Source: Gemmatimonadota bacterium
GTDB lineage: Bacteria > Gemmatimonadota > Gemmatimonadetes > Gemmatimonadales > GWC2-71-9
Direction of reading: 5' to 3'
Length of the DNA: 64,000 bases
Assembly: GCA_003222035.1 (NCBI GenBank)
Contig: QHUS01000057.1
Coordinates: 1-64,000, forward strand
Position 1 is the first letter of the stretch; each line of letters begins with the position of its first letter. A program made the translations under genes and the position numbers. This document shows, in pieces, positions 8,116 to 16,724 of the stretch. The notes below the pieces were generated by a model, which did no database searches, was not told the DNA's origin, and saw only the letters and a list, made by a program, of their open reading frames with translations.

Positions 8116-8600
8116 CAGTCGAGCTCCACCGGGACGAATCCCGGCTTTTCAAACACGGTGCCCAGCACGATCGTCGTGCGCGTGTCCATCCGCGCGTGGG
8201 GATCGGGACCGCGAATGTCCCGCAGCAGGCCCTGCAAGCTCTCGAGATCCGGAGCCGCCACCTTGAGGATGTAGCAGTCCTCGCCGGCGACATGGTGGCA
8301 CTCGAGCACGCCGGGCTGCTTTTCCAACTCCCGCATTCGCGGCTCGTCGCCCACGTAATCGGAGGTGCCGTAGCGCACCGCCACGAACGCCGTCACCGGG
8401 AATCCGGCCTTCGCGCGATCGACCCGCGCGCCATATCCGGTGATGTAACCCGCTTCCTCCAGGCGTTTCACCCGCTCCATCACTGCCGGCCGCGACAGCC
8501 CGACTTCGTCGGCGACGGCCTGGTAGCTCGAGCGCCCGTCCGTGGCCAGCAACCGCAGGATCTTCCGATCGACGGCATCGACTTCGGTCTTGAGTGCCAT
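8115..8600 (-). CDS. Lrp/AsnC-family transcriptional regulator
   Basis: DNA-binding regulator of 161 residues that responds to amino acids or related metabolites. The N-terminal winged helix-turn-helix is visible as DAVDRKILRLLATDGRSSYQ and SRPAVMERVKRLEEAGYI. The C-terminal RAM effector domain follows (FVAVRYG, VLECHHVAGEDCYILKVAAPDLESLQGLL). Start chosen at ATG 8600 (MALKTEV), which gives the usual family length. Its stop overlaps the start of the EamA transporter gene, a common local regulator-exporter pair, so autoregulation and control of export are likely. The 169-bp divergent region to larE would hold its operator. Confidence 0.9.
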   Translation of the reverse strand: MALKTEVDAVDRKILRLLATDGRSSYQAVADEVGLSRPAVMERVKRLEEAGYITGYGARVDRAKAGFPVTAFVAVRYGTSDYVGDEPRMRELEKQPGVLECHHVAGEDCYILKVAAPDLESLQGLLRDIRGPDPHARMDTRTTIVLGTVFEKPGFVPVELD

Positions 8601-8769
8601 TTCGGAGCCCCAGTACCTTAATGACTTACTAGACGTAGACACCGTGAATGATTTTTGAACGCATCATAAGGGTAGTAGGTTTCACGCCTACGATCTATCC
8701 GGTTTTTGCGCGCAACTGCTCCGCCGAAAATGTCCTTTGATTGAGACAGTCTCACCCTTACTATTCGCC

Positions 8770-9567
8770 ATGCTCGGCCCCCTCAGAGCCCTCGTCAGCA
8801 CCTTCCCGTCGGCGCTGGTTGGGTATTCTGGGGGCGTCGATTCGGCCCTCCTCGCGGTCGTGCTCCGTCAGGAGCTGGGGCGCGACCGTGTGCTGGCAGC
8901 GGTGGGCCGGAGCCCGTCGTATCCGGAGGCGCAATGGGCGGCGGCGCGGTCCCTGGCGGAACGCTTTGACCTTCCACTCCTCGAGCTCGAGACGCACGAG
9001 CTCGACGACCCCGACTACGTCGCGAATCCGACCAACCGGTGCTTCTTCTGCAAGACCGAGTTGTGGCGGCGGCTCGTCCCGGCGGCGCGGGCACGCGGCC
9101 TCGCCGTGGTGTGTGACGGCACCAACGCGGACGACCTGCGCGAGCACCGCCCGGGGTACGCGGCGGGTCAGGCTGCCGGGGTGCGGTCGCCGCTCGCCGA
9201 ACTGGGGTTGACCAAGGGGGACGTGCGCACGGCGGCACGCGAGCTCGGGCTTCCGGTGTGGGATGCGCCGGCGGCGCCATGCCTATCGAGCCGGGTGGCG
9301 TACGGGCTGGCGATCACGCCGCGACGCCTCGAGCAGATCGAGCGTGCCGAGGCGTACCTGCGTGAACTCGGCGTGACGGGCGATCTCCGCGTGCGTCACC
9401 ACGGGGACCGGGGTGGCGCTCGTATCGAAGTTGAGCCGCGCTGGATTGCCTGGGTCGCCGAGCGGCTCCCGTCGTTACGGGCGCATCTCGAAGGTCTCGG
9501 GTTCGCGGCGGTGGAAGTGGATCCGCGCGGCTACCGTCGCGGGGGCCTGCTCGCCGAGCGTCCGTGA
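8770..9567 (+). CDS. larE: LarE-like ATP-dependent sulfur transferase (PP-loop)
   Basis: Cytoplasmic enzyme of 265 residues in the LarE family, which inserts sulfur into the nickel-pincer nucleotide cofactor of lactate racemase-type enzymes. The PP-loop SGGVDSALLA and family segments TNRCFFCKTELW, CDGTNADDL and PAAPCLSSRV are visible. CFFC plus the Cys of PCLSSR gives three cysteines, the pattern described for [4Fe-4S]-type LarE proteins rather than the single sacrificial-Cys type. Start set at ATG 8770; the ORF-track start TTG 8737 is less likely. No larA, larB or larC is nearby, so the target is unknown. The stop overlaps thpR. Confidence 0.85.
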   Translation: MLGPLRALVSTFPSALVGYSGGVDSALLAVVLRQELGRDRVLAAVGRSPSYPEAQWAAARSLAERFDLPLLELETHELDDPDYVANPTNRCFFCKTELWRRLVPAARARGLAVVCDGTNADDLREHRPGYAAGQAAGVRSPLAELGLTKGDVRTAARELGLPVWDAPAAPCLSSRVAYGLAITPRRLEQIERAEAYLRELGVTGDLRVRHHGDRGGARIEVEPRWIAWVAERLPSLRAHLEGLGFAAVEVDPRGYRRGGLLAERP

Positions 9568-10121
9568 GGCTGTTCGTCGCCCTGAACCTGCCCGCGAACG
9601 TGCAAGACGGGCTGTGGGCGGCCGCGGCTCGGTTGCGTGAAATGGACCTTCCGGTGAAGTGGGTGCGTGGCGCCGGGATCCATCTGACGCTCAAGTTCCT
9701 CGGAGATGTGGCGGACGAGCGGGAGGGAGAGCTGGTAGCTGCGCTCGGAGGCGCCGCGCGCGGGGCGCGAGCCCTCTCACTCGTGCTCGAGGGGTTCGGT
9801 GTGTTCCCGGACTTCCGGCGGCCGCGTGTCGTGTGGGCAGGGATCGCGCCCGACGCGGCCTTGGAGATCCTGCAGCATCGCGTGGAGCAGGAATTCGCGC
9901 CCCTGGGATTCCCGACCGAGGCGCGGCCGTTCCGGCCGCACGTCACGCTGGGGCGGGCCACGCGGGACGCGAAGCCGCGCGATTTCGCCGGGCTCGAGGC
10001 GGCGTTGGGGCGCATCGGGTACACCGAGACGGCGCTGGTGAGCGGCGTCGATCTGATGCAGAGCACGCTCCAATCGGGAGGCGCGGTGTATCACGTGAGA
10101 CACAGTGAACGGCTGCCTTAA
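9564..10121 (+). CDS. thpR: RNA 2',3'-cyclic phosphodiesterase (2H family)
   Basis: Cytoplasmic 2H phosphoesterase of 185 residues, related to ThpR/LigT, which opens 2',3'-cyclic phosphates on RNA ends. Both catalytic HxT motifs are present, HLTLKFLGDV near residue 40 and HVTLGRATR near residue 133, with the typical MRLFVALNLP start. It begins at GTG 9564 overlapping the larE stop (GTGA) and overlaps the next gene by 17 bp, so translation is coupled in this run. The physiological RNA substrate in bacteria is unclear. Confidence 0.92.
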   Translation: MRLFVALNLPANVQDGLWAAAARLREMDLPVKWVRGAGIHLTLKFLGDVADEREGELVAALGGAARGARALSLVLEGFGVFPDFRRPRVVWAGIAPDAALEILQHRVEQEFAPLGFPTEARPFRPHVTLGRATRDAKPRDFAGLEAALGRIGYTETALVSGVDLMQSTLQSGGAVYHVRHSERLP

Positions 10122-10773
10122 GGGACTGCTCCGCCTCGCGCTCCTCGGCGTCACGTGCGCAACGGCGCTCACCGTGTGGTGGTTCCGGGAGCCGATCATG
10201 CGCACGGTGGCGCACCGGTTCGGCCCGCAGTCCACTAAGCTCCCGCCGGTTTCGGACACCGGGGTCGGCGCTCCCACCCCGAAGGCACTGTCCAGCACGC
10301 AAGCCAAGGTGGATCGCTTGAAGCGGCGGATCGGCCCGGATTCCGTGGTGCTGTCCGCCAATGAAGTGGCGTCCATGATCGGCAGCTCGATGGACTGGTC
10401 CGTGCGTAAGAGCTTCGACTCGCTCCGCGTCGAGCTGATGGAGGGATCGTTGGCGGTCCACTGCCGGCTCGACACGCGGGTGATTCCACCTGATGCGCTG
10501 GGTCCCATCGCCGGCTTCCTCAACCCCCAGGAGCCGCTCCGCATCGCCGGTCCGCTGCGGATCGAGCGGCCCGGGCTGGCCCGGTTCACGGTTCTGGAGC
10601 TGAGCCTGCGCGGCATCCCGTTCCCGCCGTCCGTCGTGCGGCAGCTGGCGCAGCGCATGGCGGGGGCGGACTCGACCGGGGCCGTCCCGCTGCGGGTCTC
10701 CCCGGGATTCGCCGATGTGAAGATCCATCCCACCGCAGTCATTTTGTACCGCGTGAAACGGAGCGAACTGTGA
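10105..10773 (+). CDS. membrane-anchored protein of unknown function
   Basis: A 222-residue product with one N-terminal transmembrane segment (CLKGLLRLALLGVTCATALTVWW) and a soluble part likely outside the cytoplasm. Segments such as VVLSANEVASMIGSSM and LSLRGIPFPPSVVRQLAQRM suggest a folded alpha/beta domain, but I do not recognise a family. It overlaps thpR by 17 bp and the NtrC-type regulator by four bases, so it belongs to the same operon. It might work with that regulator at the membrane, which is speculation. Confidence 0.6.
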   Translation: MNGCLKGLLRLALLGVTCATALTVWWFREPIMRTVAHRFGPQSTKLPPVSDTGVGAPTPKALSSTQAKVDRLKRRIGPDSVVLSANEVASMIGSSMDWSVRKSFDSLRVELMEGSLAVHCRLDTRVIPPDALGPIAGFLNPQEPLRIAGPLRIERPGLARFTVLELSLRGIPFPPSVVRQLAQRMAGADSTGAVPLRVSPGFADVKIHPTAVILYRVKRSEL

Positions 10774-12179
10774 GCCGTCGTGTCCTGGTGGTCGACGACG
10801 AGAAGGGGATCCGCGAAGCGCTCACGCAGCTGCTCGAGTATGAGGAGATCGAAGTTCAGGCCTGCGCGTCGGGGTCGGAGGCCCTGCAGCGCTACTCCGA
10901 GTTCCGGCCCCATCTCGTGCTCCTCGACGTGAAAATGCAGGGGATGGACGGCCTGGAGGCCCTGCGCAAGCTGCGCGAGTTCGACGCACACGCCCAGGTC
11001 GTCATGATCTCCGGCCACGGTACGATCCAGACCGCCGTCGAGGCGACGCAGCTCGGCGCCTACGACTTCCTGGAGAAGCCGCTCGACACCAATCGCATCC
11101 TGCTCACGCTGCGGAACGCCCTGCAGCACGTGGATCTCACGAGCGAGAACGTTCGACTCAAAGCCGAGGTGCACCAGCAGTACGAGATGGTCGGCACGAG
11201 CCGCGCCGTGAAGCAGGTGATCGAGCGCATCGAGAAGGTCGCGCCGACCGCGGCCCGCGTGCTCATCACGGGGGAGAACGGCACGGGGAAGGAGCTGGTG
11301 GCGCGGGCGATCCACGCGCTCTCGCCCCGGTCGCGCGGGCCGTTCGTCGAGGTGAACTGTGCCGCGATCCCCACGGAGCTGATCGAAAGCGAGCTGTTCG
11401 GGCACATGAAGGGGAGCTTCACGGGAGCCTTCGCGGACCGCGCGGGAAAGTTCGAGCTGGCCGATGGCGGCACGCTGTTTCTCGACGAGATCGGGGACAT
11501 GAGCCTGTCGGCGCAGGCCAAGGTGCTGCGCGCGCTGGAAGAGGGCGTCATCTCGCGGGTGGGCTCGGGTAAGGCCGTCGCGGTGGACGTGCGGGTCGTC
11601 GCCGCCACGAACAAGGACCTGAGCGCCGAGATCGCGGCGGGGCGGTTCCGCGAAGACCTGCTATACCGACTGAACGTCGTACCGATCGAGGTGCCGCCGC
11701 TCCGCGCCCGCCGCGCCGACATCGCGCAGCTGGTCGCCCACTTCATGGGCCAGCTGACCAAGAGCGGAGGAGCGGGTGGTGGGGGGCTGCAGCCTAAAAC
11801 CTTCGACGCCGAAGCGCTGCAGCGCCTCGCGGCCCACGATTGGCCCGGTAACATCCGCGAACTGCGGAACGCCATCGAGCGAATCCTCATCCTCGCGGCC
11901 GGGCCGGTGGTCACGGCGGAGGACGTCGATCGCGTGGCAGGCGTGGGACGAGCGACGGGGGACGGGGGACAGGGAAGGGCGTCCGCCGACGTCGCTGGGG
12001 CGCCGTGGATGCGCGCGGCCACCTTCGAGGAATTCAAGCAGGTCGCGGAGCGCACCTACATCCTGGCGAAGCTGAAGGAAAACGACTGGAATGTGTCGGA
12101 GACCGCGCGCACATTGGACATGCCGCGCAGCAATCTCTATAAGAAGATTGAGCGCTACGGACTGACTCGGGAGGCTTAG
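10770..12179 (+). CDS. NtrC-family sigma-54-dependent response regulator
   Basis: Three-domain activator of 469 residues. The receiver domain carries the phospho-acceptor Asp in LVLLDVKMQGMDG. The AAA+ domain has Walker A GENGTGKE, the sigma-54 contact loop as GSFTGA (a Ser variant of GAFTGA) and Walker B GGTLFLDEIGD. The C-terminal Fis-type helix-turn-helix is visible as NVSETARTLDMPRSNLYKKI. It activates sigma-54 promoters after phosphorylation by a histidine kinase not found in this window. The linker between AAA+ and HTH holds three 7-bp stutter words (11955-11975). It starts with GTG overlapping the previous stop. Confidence 0.93.
   Translation: MSRRVLVVDDEKGIREALTQLLEYEEIEVQACASGSEALQRYSEFRPHLVLLDVKMQGMDGLEALRKLREFDAHAQVVMISGHGTIQTAVEATQLGAYDFLEKPLDTNRILLTLRNALQHVDLTSENVRLKAEVHQQYEMVGTSRAVKQVIERIEKVAPTAARVLITGENGTGKELVARAIHALSPRSRGPFVEVNCAAIPTELIESELFGHMKGSFTGAFADRAGKFELADGGTLFLDEIGDMSLSAQAKVLRALEEGVISRVGSGKAVAVDVRVVAATNKDLSAEIAAGRFREDLLYRLNVVPIEVPPLRARRADIAQLVAHFMGQLTKSGGAGGGGLQPKTFDAEALQRLAAHDWPGNIRELRNAIERILILAAGPVVTAEDVDRVAGVGRATGDGGQGRASADVAGAPWMRAATFEEFKQVAERTYILAKLKENDWNVSETARTLDMPRSNLYKKIERYGLTREA
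11955..11975. repeat. 7-bp stutter array in the regulator linker
   Basis: Three consecutive heptads, ACGGGGG twice and ACAGGGA once. Total 21 bp, in frame, encoding the Gly-rich linker between the AAA+ and DNA-binding domains. Confidence 0.7.
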
Positions 12180-12180
12180 G

Positions 12181-12657
12181 GTGGCGATCGAGAAAGAGCA
12201 CGACTGGGACAAAGAGATGGCGGAGGTGGATCGGCTGCTCAAAAAGCTGCCGAACGCCGATCCGACCCTCGGTCGCAGTCGCGCCGAGCCGACGGTGAAG
12301 AAGCCCGCGGTCGGCGGCGGGAGCGGGGGCCACCTGGCCTTCGACGCCCGCACACGCGGTCGGGAAGTGCTCGGGACGTGGGCGCGGGTGCTCCTCGGCC
12401 TGCTGGTCGGCATCGGCGTCGCCCCGGGCGTGTGGCCGTACACGCACGGCTGCGGCCTGTACCTGATCCTCTACCTAGGGGGCGTCACGACCGTCATTGC
12501 CGCCGGACTGTGGTCGAGCGTCTCGTCGTGGCGGCACCGCCTCGGGTTCGCCCACGTGATCGCGCAGCTACTGATCGTGTGGGGGAGCCTGCTGCTGGCT
12601 CGCGAAGTGATCCCCCGCGTCGGTGCCAAACCTCAGGCCGTCTGGCTGTGTCCCTAG
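12181..12657 (+). CDS. small membrane protein of unknown function
   Basis: A 158-residue product with a charged, soluble N-terminal third (residues 1-60, containing KEHDWDKEMAEVDRLLKKLP). Three hydrophobic segments follow, around VLLGLLVGIGVAP, GLYLILYLGGVTTVIAAGLW and HVIAQLLIVWGSLLLA. No family is recognised. It begins with GTG one base after the stop of the NtrC-type regulator, so it is cotranscribed. Its stop codon lies inside the first word of the heptad array at 12651. Confidence 0.6.
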   Translation: MAIEKEHDWDKEMAEVDRLLKKLPNADPTLGRSRAEPTVKKPAVGGGSGGHLAFDARTRGREVLGTWARVLLGLLVGIGVAPGVWPYTHGCGLYLILYLGGVTTVIAAGLWSSVSSWRHRLGFAHVIAQLLIVWGSLLLAREVIPRVGAKPQAVWLCP

Positions 12658-12685
12658 TCCCTGGTCCCTAGCCCCTAGCCCCTCT
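12651..12685. repeat. five-word 7-bp stutter array bridging stop and start codons
   Basis: Five exact heptads: TCCCTAG, TCCCTGG, TCCCTAG, CCCCTAG, CCCCTCT. The first contains the upstream stop TAG. One base after the last comes the ATG of the aldehyde dehydrogenase. The array therefore makes up the whole intergenic gap, and no Shine-Dalgarno remains. Confidence 0.85.
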
Positions 12686-12686
12686 C

Positions 12687-14074
12687 ATGCCCGAGAACTT
12701 CAAGAACTTCATCGCCGGCCAGTGGGTCGCCCCGGTCACCGGCGCGTACTTCGAAAACCGCAATCCCGCGGATTTCGATGATGTCATCGGTTGCTTTCCG
12801 CGCTCGGGTCCGGAAGACGTCACCCGCGCGGTGGCGTCGGCCAGACGGGCCTTCGCACAATGGTCCAGGACGCCGGCGCCGATCCGGGGCGAGGTGCTCC
12901 ATCGCGTGGGCGATCTGCTGGTCGCGCGCAAGGACGAGATCGCCCGCGCCATGACGCGGGAGATGGGCAAGGTCCTCGCCGAGACCCGCGGCGACGTGCA
13001 GGAAGGCATCGACACGGCGCACTACGCGCACACCGAAGGCCGCCGGCTGTTCGGGCGCACACCTGGAAGATGTTCCCGGCGCTGCTGTGCGGGAACGCCG
13101 TGATCTTCAAGCCCGCCGAGGACGTGCCCCATACGGCGCACCTGCTGGTGGAGATCCTGCTCGAAGCGGGACTGCCGCCCGAGGTCGTGCAGCTGGTGCA
13201 CGGCGAAGGCTCCGTCGTGGGCAAGGCAATGGTGGAGCATCCGGACGTACCGGTCATCTCGTTCACGGGATCGACCGAAACGGGATCGATCATCGGCGCG
13301 ACCTGCGGCCGCATGCACAAGCGGTTGTCGCTCGAGATGGGTGGCAAGAACGCCATGATCGTGATGGACGATGCCGACCTCGAGCTCGCGCTCGACGGGG
13401 TGTTATGGGGAGCGTTCGGCACGACGGGCCAGCGCTGCACCGCCACGAGTCGCCTGATCGTGCACCAGCGGGTGCACGACAAATTGGTCGAGATGGTGAG
13501 CGAGCGGGCCGGACGCCTGCGGCTCGGCCCCGGGCTCGACGCCAACACGGACGTGGGTCCCCTGATCAACGAGGACGCTCGCAAGAAAGTCGAGTACTAC
13601 GTCGGCGTGGCGCGGGAGGAGGGCGCGACCGTGGTGATCGGCGGCGAGCGGACGGCTGGGAAGGGACTCGACCGGGGCTGGTTCTACCGGCCCACGGTGC
13701 TCACCGGGGTGCGACCCGGCATGCGCGTTGAACAGGAGGAGATCTTCGGTCCCGTGCTCTGCGTCATCAAGGTTGGCTCGCTCGACGAAGCGATCGGCGT
13801 CAACAACGCCGTGAAATACGGACTCTCGAGCTCACTCTACACGCGGGATGTGAACGCCGCCTTTCGCGCGATGGGCGAGCTCGACACGGGGATTACCTAC
13901 GTGAACGCACCGACCATAGGCGCCGAGGCGCATCTCCCGTTCGGGGGAGTCAAGCAGACGGGGAACGGGCACCGCGAAGGCGGCTGGGAGGTCTACGACT
14001 TCTACTCGGAGACCAAGGTGATCTACGTGGACTTCTCCGGGACGCTGCAGCGCGCGCAAATCGACACGGAATAG
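12687..14074 (+). pseudogene. aldehyde dehydrogenase with internal deletion and frameshift
   Basis: NAD(P)-dependent aldehyde dehydrogenase family. The first part (MPENFKNFIAGQWV to GRRLFGRT) is in one frame. The rest, from TWKMFPALLCGNAVIFKPAE to the end, is in another. Family members have about 33-38 residues between these points, including the PWNFP motif whose Asn stabilises the oxyanion. That stretch is missing at about 13060 together with a net frame change. Downstream, the catalytic Glu (LEMGGKN), Cys (GQRCTATSR) and EEIFGPVL are intact. As read, the enzyme cannot be made; either the gene is dead or the assembly lost about 100 bp here. The product resembles semialdehyde dehydrogenases (VNAPTIGAEAHLPFGG). 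Confidence 0.85.
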
Positions 14075-14137
14075 GGGCACGCGAGAAATTGCGCCGCCCC
14101 GCAATAGGATGGTGACGCTGCTCACACCGGATGCAGT

Positions 14138-14395
14138 ATGGTGCGTCCGGTGGATCACGTCTCCCTGGTGATCGTTCTCTCGACCGGCGGCTCCCCGCTC
14201 GACTGGTCCGCGCTCGACGGGTTGCAGGATGTGCGCGTGGCATGGGTGCGCGTCGAACGAGAGGGCGACGCCGCCTGTCTCGCGGCCCGACTGTTGCACG
14301 GCGACCCTCCCGACGACTTCCGGGACCGGATGCGTCGGTGGGCGGCGGCCCGCGGGTGGGCGGTAACCGTTGCGTCTGGCGACCGCCCTGGCTAA
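14138..14395 (+). CDS. small hypothetical protein
   Basis: Possible 85-residue protein starting at ATG 14138, with an N-terminal hydrophobic strand (HVSLVIVLSTGG) and an Arg/Asp-rich helical C-terminus (DDFRDRMRRWAAARGWAV). No family is recognised and no clear ribosome site precedes it. It fills the gap between the aldehyde dehydrogenase remnant and lepB, and its codon use resembles the neighbours. It could be a chance ORF. Confidence 0.4.
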   Translation: MVRPVDHVSLVIVLSTGGSPLDWSALDGLQDVRVAWVRVEREGDAACLAARLLHGDPPDDFRDRMRRWAAARGWAVTVASGDRPG

Positions 14396-14405
14396 AGTAC
14401 TAGCC

Positions 14406-15179
14406 ATGCATCACTTGGGCCCCCCCTGGCCGGGAACGGGCGCACGCACCGCGCCGGTCACCTTCGACCCCCCCCCCCTAAAGCGGCGCTCCCGGCTCGC
14501 GCGATGGTTCGACAATTGGATGCGGTCGCTGGGCATGGCGCTGGTGTTGTTCCTGATCATCCGCACCTTCCTGATCGAAGCCTTTCAGATTCCCTCCGGC
14601 AGCATGGAGCGAACCCTGCTCGCCGGCGATTTCTTGTTCGTCAACAAGGCCGTCTATGGCGCTCAGATCCCGGGCACCCACGCACGGCTGCCCGGCTTTG
14701 AGTCGCCCCATCGCGGCGATGTGATCGTATTCGCGTACCCGAAGAATCCCGAGCTCAACTACGTGAAGCGCGTGATCGGCGCCCCCGGCGACACCGTGGA
14801 GATGCGCAGCGGCGACGTCCGCGTAAACGGCCGTCGTTTGCGCGAGGCGTACGTGCAGCGGGTCGACCCCGGCCGCGATGTGTACGATCCCGAGTTCAAC
14901 TGGCAGCGGGATTACTTGGTCGCGGGTGCGTCGGCCGCGCGCGACTACCATCCCACGCGCGACAACTGGGGCCCCCTGCGGGTCCCGGCGAGCAAGTACT
15001 TCGTCCTGGGCGACAATCGAGACAACTCGGCGGATTCCCGGTATTGGGGATTCGTGGACGCGGCCGCGGTCAAGGGACGGCCGCTGGTCGTGTATTTCAG
15101 CTATGACCGGGAAGCGCACGATGCGCTGCCCTGGCTGACCGATATTCGCTGGCACCGGCTCGGGTCGATCATCCGGTAA
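14406..15179 (+). CDS. lepB: signal peptidase I
   Basis: Membrane serine protease of 257 residues that removes signal peptides from exported proteins. One N-terminal transmembrane helix (LGMALVLFLIIRTFLIEAFQ) leads into the catalytic Ser in PSGSMERTLL. The catalytic Lys follows in YVKRVIGAPGD, and the signature GDNRDNS near the C-terminus. Start set at ATG 14406. The N-terminal cytoplasmic extension contains a run of eleven C residues (14468-14478 region) coding for Pro, which could slip. A second in-frame ATG just before the helix (about 14519) would escape such a frameshift. Followed by the rpoD-type gene after 100 bp. Confidence 0.92.
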   Translation: MHHLGPPWPGTGARTAPVTFDPPPLKRRSRLARWFDNWMRSLGMALVLFLIIRTFLIEAFQIPSGSMERTLLAGDFLFVNKAVYGAQIPGTHARLPGFESPHRGDVIVFAYPKNPELNYVKRVIGAPGDTVEMRSGDVRVNGRRLREAYVQRVDPGRDVYDPEFNWQRDYLVAGASAARDYHPTRDNWGPLRVPASKYFVLGDNRDNSADSRYWGFVDAAAVKGRPLVVYFSYDREAHDALPWLTDIRWHRLGSIIR

Positions 15180-15279
15180 GTGCAGCATCGACTGGAGTCT
15201 GGGGCCCCGAGTCCGCGCCGTCGGCTCGGGCGTCGAGATCGTGCGGCGGCGTCGTGCGCGCCTGGAGGGTGACTCGGCC

Positions 15280-16137
15280 ATGCAATTAAATACGGCGAAA
15301 CGAGCCTCGTTTGACGAAGGATCGCTCGACCAGTATCTCCGCGAGATCAGCCAGTACCCGTTGATCACCCGCGAGGAAGAGGTGACCCTAGCGCAGCGCA
15401 TCAAGCAGAAGGACCCGGAAGCGCTCGACAAGCTGGTGCGCTCGAATCTCCGCTTCGTCGTCTCCGTGGCCAAGAAGTACCAGAACCAGGGGGTGTCGCT
15501 CTCGGACCTGATCAACGAGGGCAACCTTGGCCTGATCCGCGCCGCCCACAAGTTCGACGAGACCAAGGGCATCAAGTTCATCTCCTATGCGGTCTGGTGG
15601 ATCCGGCAGGCGATTCTCCAGGCGCTGGCCGAGCAGTCGCGCATCGTGCGGGTGCCGCTGAACCGGGCCGGCACGCTGCACCGGATCGGCAAGCGCTCGG
15701 CCTCGCTCCTGCAAGAGCTCGGCCGCGAGCCGACCGTCGAAGAGATCGCCGAGGGGATGGACATCTCCGAGGAAGAGGTGGCCAAGACCCTGTCCATCTC
15801 GCAGGCCCACCTCTCGCTCGACGCGCCCCTCACCCCGGGCGAGGACAACAAGCTGCTCGACTACCTCCCGGATACCACGAACCCCGGTCCCGACGACGAG
15901 ATCTTCGAGCACGCCCTCACGGAATCGATCGAGGGAGTACTGGCCACGCTCAAGGAGCGCGAGGCCAAGATCCTCCGCCTGTATTTCGGGCTCGAGGGTC
16001 AGGAGCCGATGACGCTGGAAGAGATCGGCTCGTTGCTGGGCATCACGCGCGAGCGGGTCCGGCAGATCAAAGAAAAGGCGCTGGCGCGGCTGCGTCACGT
16101 CTCGAGGGCCAGAGCGCTGGAGAGTTTCCTCTTCTAA
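15280..16137 (+). CDS. rpoD: RpoD/SigA-type RNA polymerase sigma factor
   Basis: Sigma-70 family factor of 285 residues that directs RNA polymerase to promoters. It lacks region 1.1 but has regions 1.2 to 4: SLDQYLREISQYPLITREEE, the core-binding and -10 regions (NLGLIRAAHKFDETKGIKF, SYAVWWIRQAI), region 3 and the -35-binding helix (TLEEIGSLLGITRERVRQIKEKAL). The compact build equals the primary-like sigma of many Gemmatimonadota and Bacteroidota; a group 2 paralogue is also possible. Start chosen at ATG 15280, preceded by CTGGAGGG. A heptad-built hairpin lies after the stop. Confidence 0.92.
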   Translation: MQLNTAKRASFDEGSLDQYLREISQYPLITREEEVTLAQRIKQKDPEALDKLVRSNLRFVVSVAKKYQNQGVSLSDLINEGNLGLIRAAHKFDETKGIKFISYAVWWIRQAILQALAEQSRIVRVPLNRAGTLHRIGKRSASLLQELGREPTVEEIAEGMDISEEEVAKTLSISQAHLSLDAPLTPGEDNKLLDYLPDTTNPGPDDEIFEHALTESIEGVLATLKEREAKILRLYFGLEGQEPMTLEEIGSLLGITRERVRQIKEKALARLRHVSRARALESFLF

Positions 16138-16151
16138 ATACCAACGGCGTG

Positions 16152-16196
16152 GTGAGTGGTGCGTGGTTGTCCACGGTGCGATCACTCACCACTCAC
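16152..16196. repeat. 7-bp stutter array forming a hairpin after the sigma factor gene
   Basis: GTGAGTG and GTGCGTG on the left and two CACTCAC words on the right. GTGAGTGGTG (16152-16161) pairs perfectly with CACCACTCAC (16187-16196). The position between stop and the next ATG suggests a terminator or mRNA-end role, but no U-tract follows. Confidence 0.75.
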
Positions 16197-16220
16197 AACG
16201 CCTTTGTATATTGCCTCCCT

Positions 16221-16724
16221 ATGGCCGGCTCTGCGTCGTTCGACATCTCCACCGGTGCCGACCTCCAAGAGGTCGACAACGCGGTGAATCAAGCCACCAA
16301 AGAAGTCGCGCAGCGTTATGACTTCAAAGGCTCCAAAGCCTCCATCGCGTTCGACCGCACCAAAGCGACGCTCACCCTCGTCGCGGACGACGACTTCAAG
16401 ATGAAAGCCTTGTTCGACGTGCTGCAGTCCAAGCTCGTCAAGCGCGCCGTGCCCGTGAAGAACCTCGAGCTCGGCGCGGTCACGCCGGCCGCGAACGACA
16501 CCGTACGCCGCGACATCACGCTCACCCAGGGCATCCCGCAGGAGAAAGCGAAGGCCATCGTCAAGGCGATCAAGGACCACAAGTTCAAGAAGGCCCAGGC
16601 CTCGATCCAGGGCACCGAGATCCGGGTGCAGTCGCCGTCCAAGGACGAGCTGCAGGAAGTCATGGCGTTCCTGCGCACGCAGGATTGGGGCATCGAGCTC
16701 AAGTTCGGGAATTATCGCGGATGA
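16221..16724 (+). CDS. yajQ: YajQ family nucleotide-binding protein
   Basis: Cytoplasmic protein of 167 residues in the YajQ family, whose members bind nucleotides or RNA; some are reported as cyclic di-GMP effectors. The sequence matches along its full length, from SFDISTGADLQEVDNAVNQA and QRYDFKGSKASI to the C-terminal [16 protein letters not shown]. Start at ATG 16221 gives the usual length. Its stop overlaps the ATG of rimO. With two HD-GYP proteins in the window, a c-di-GMP link is attractive but not proven. Confidence 0.93.
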   Translation: MAGSASFDISTGADLQEVDNAVNQATKEVAQRYDFKGSKASIAFDRTKATLTLVADDDFKMKALFDVLQSKLVKRAVPVKNLELGAVTPAANDTVRRDITLTQGIPQEKAKAIVKAIKDHKFKKAQASIQGTEIRVQSPSKDELQEVMAFLRTQDWGIELKFGNYRG

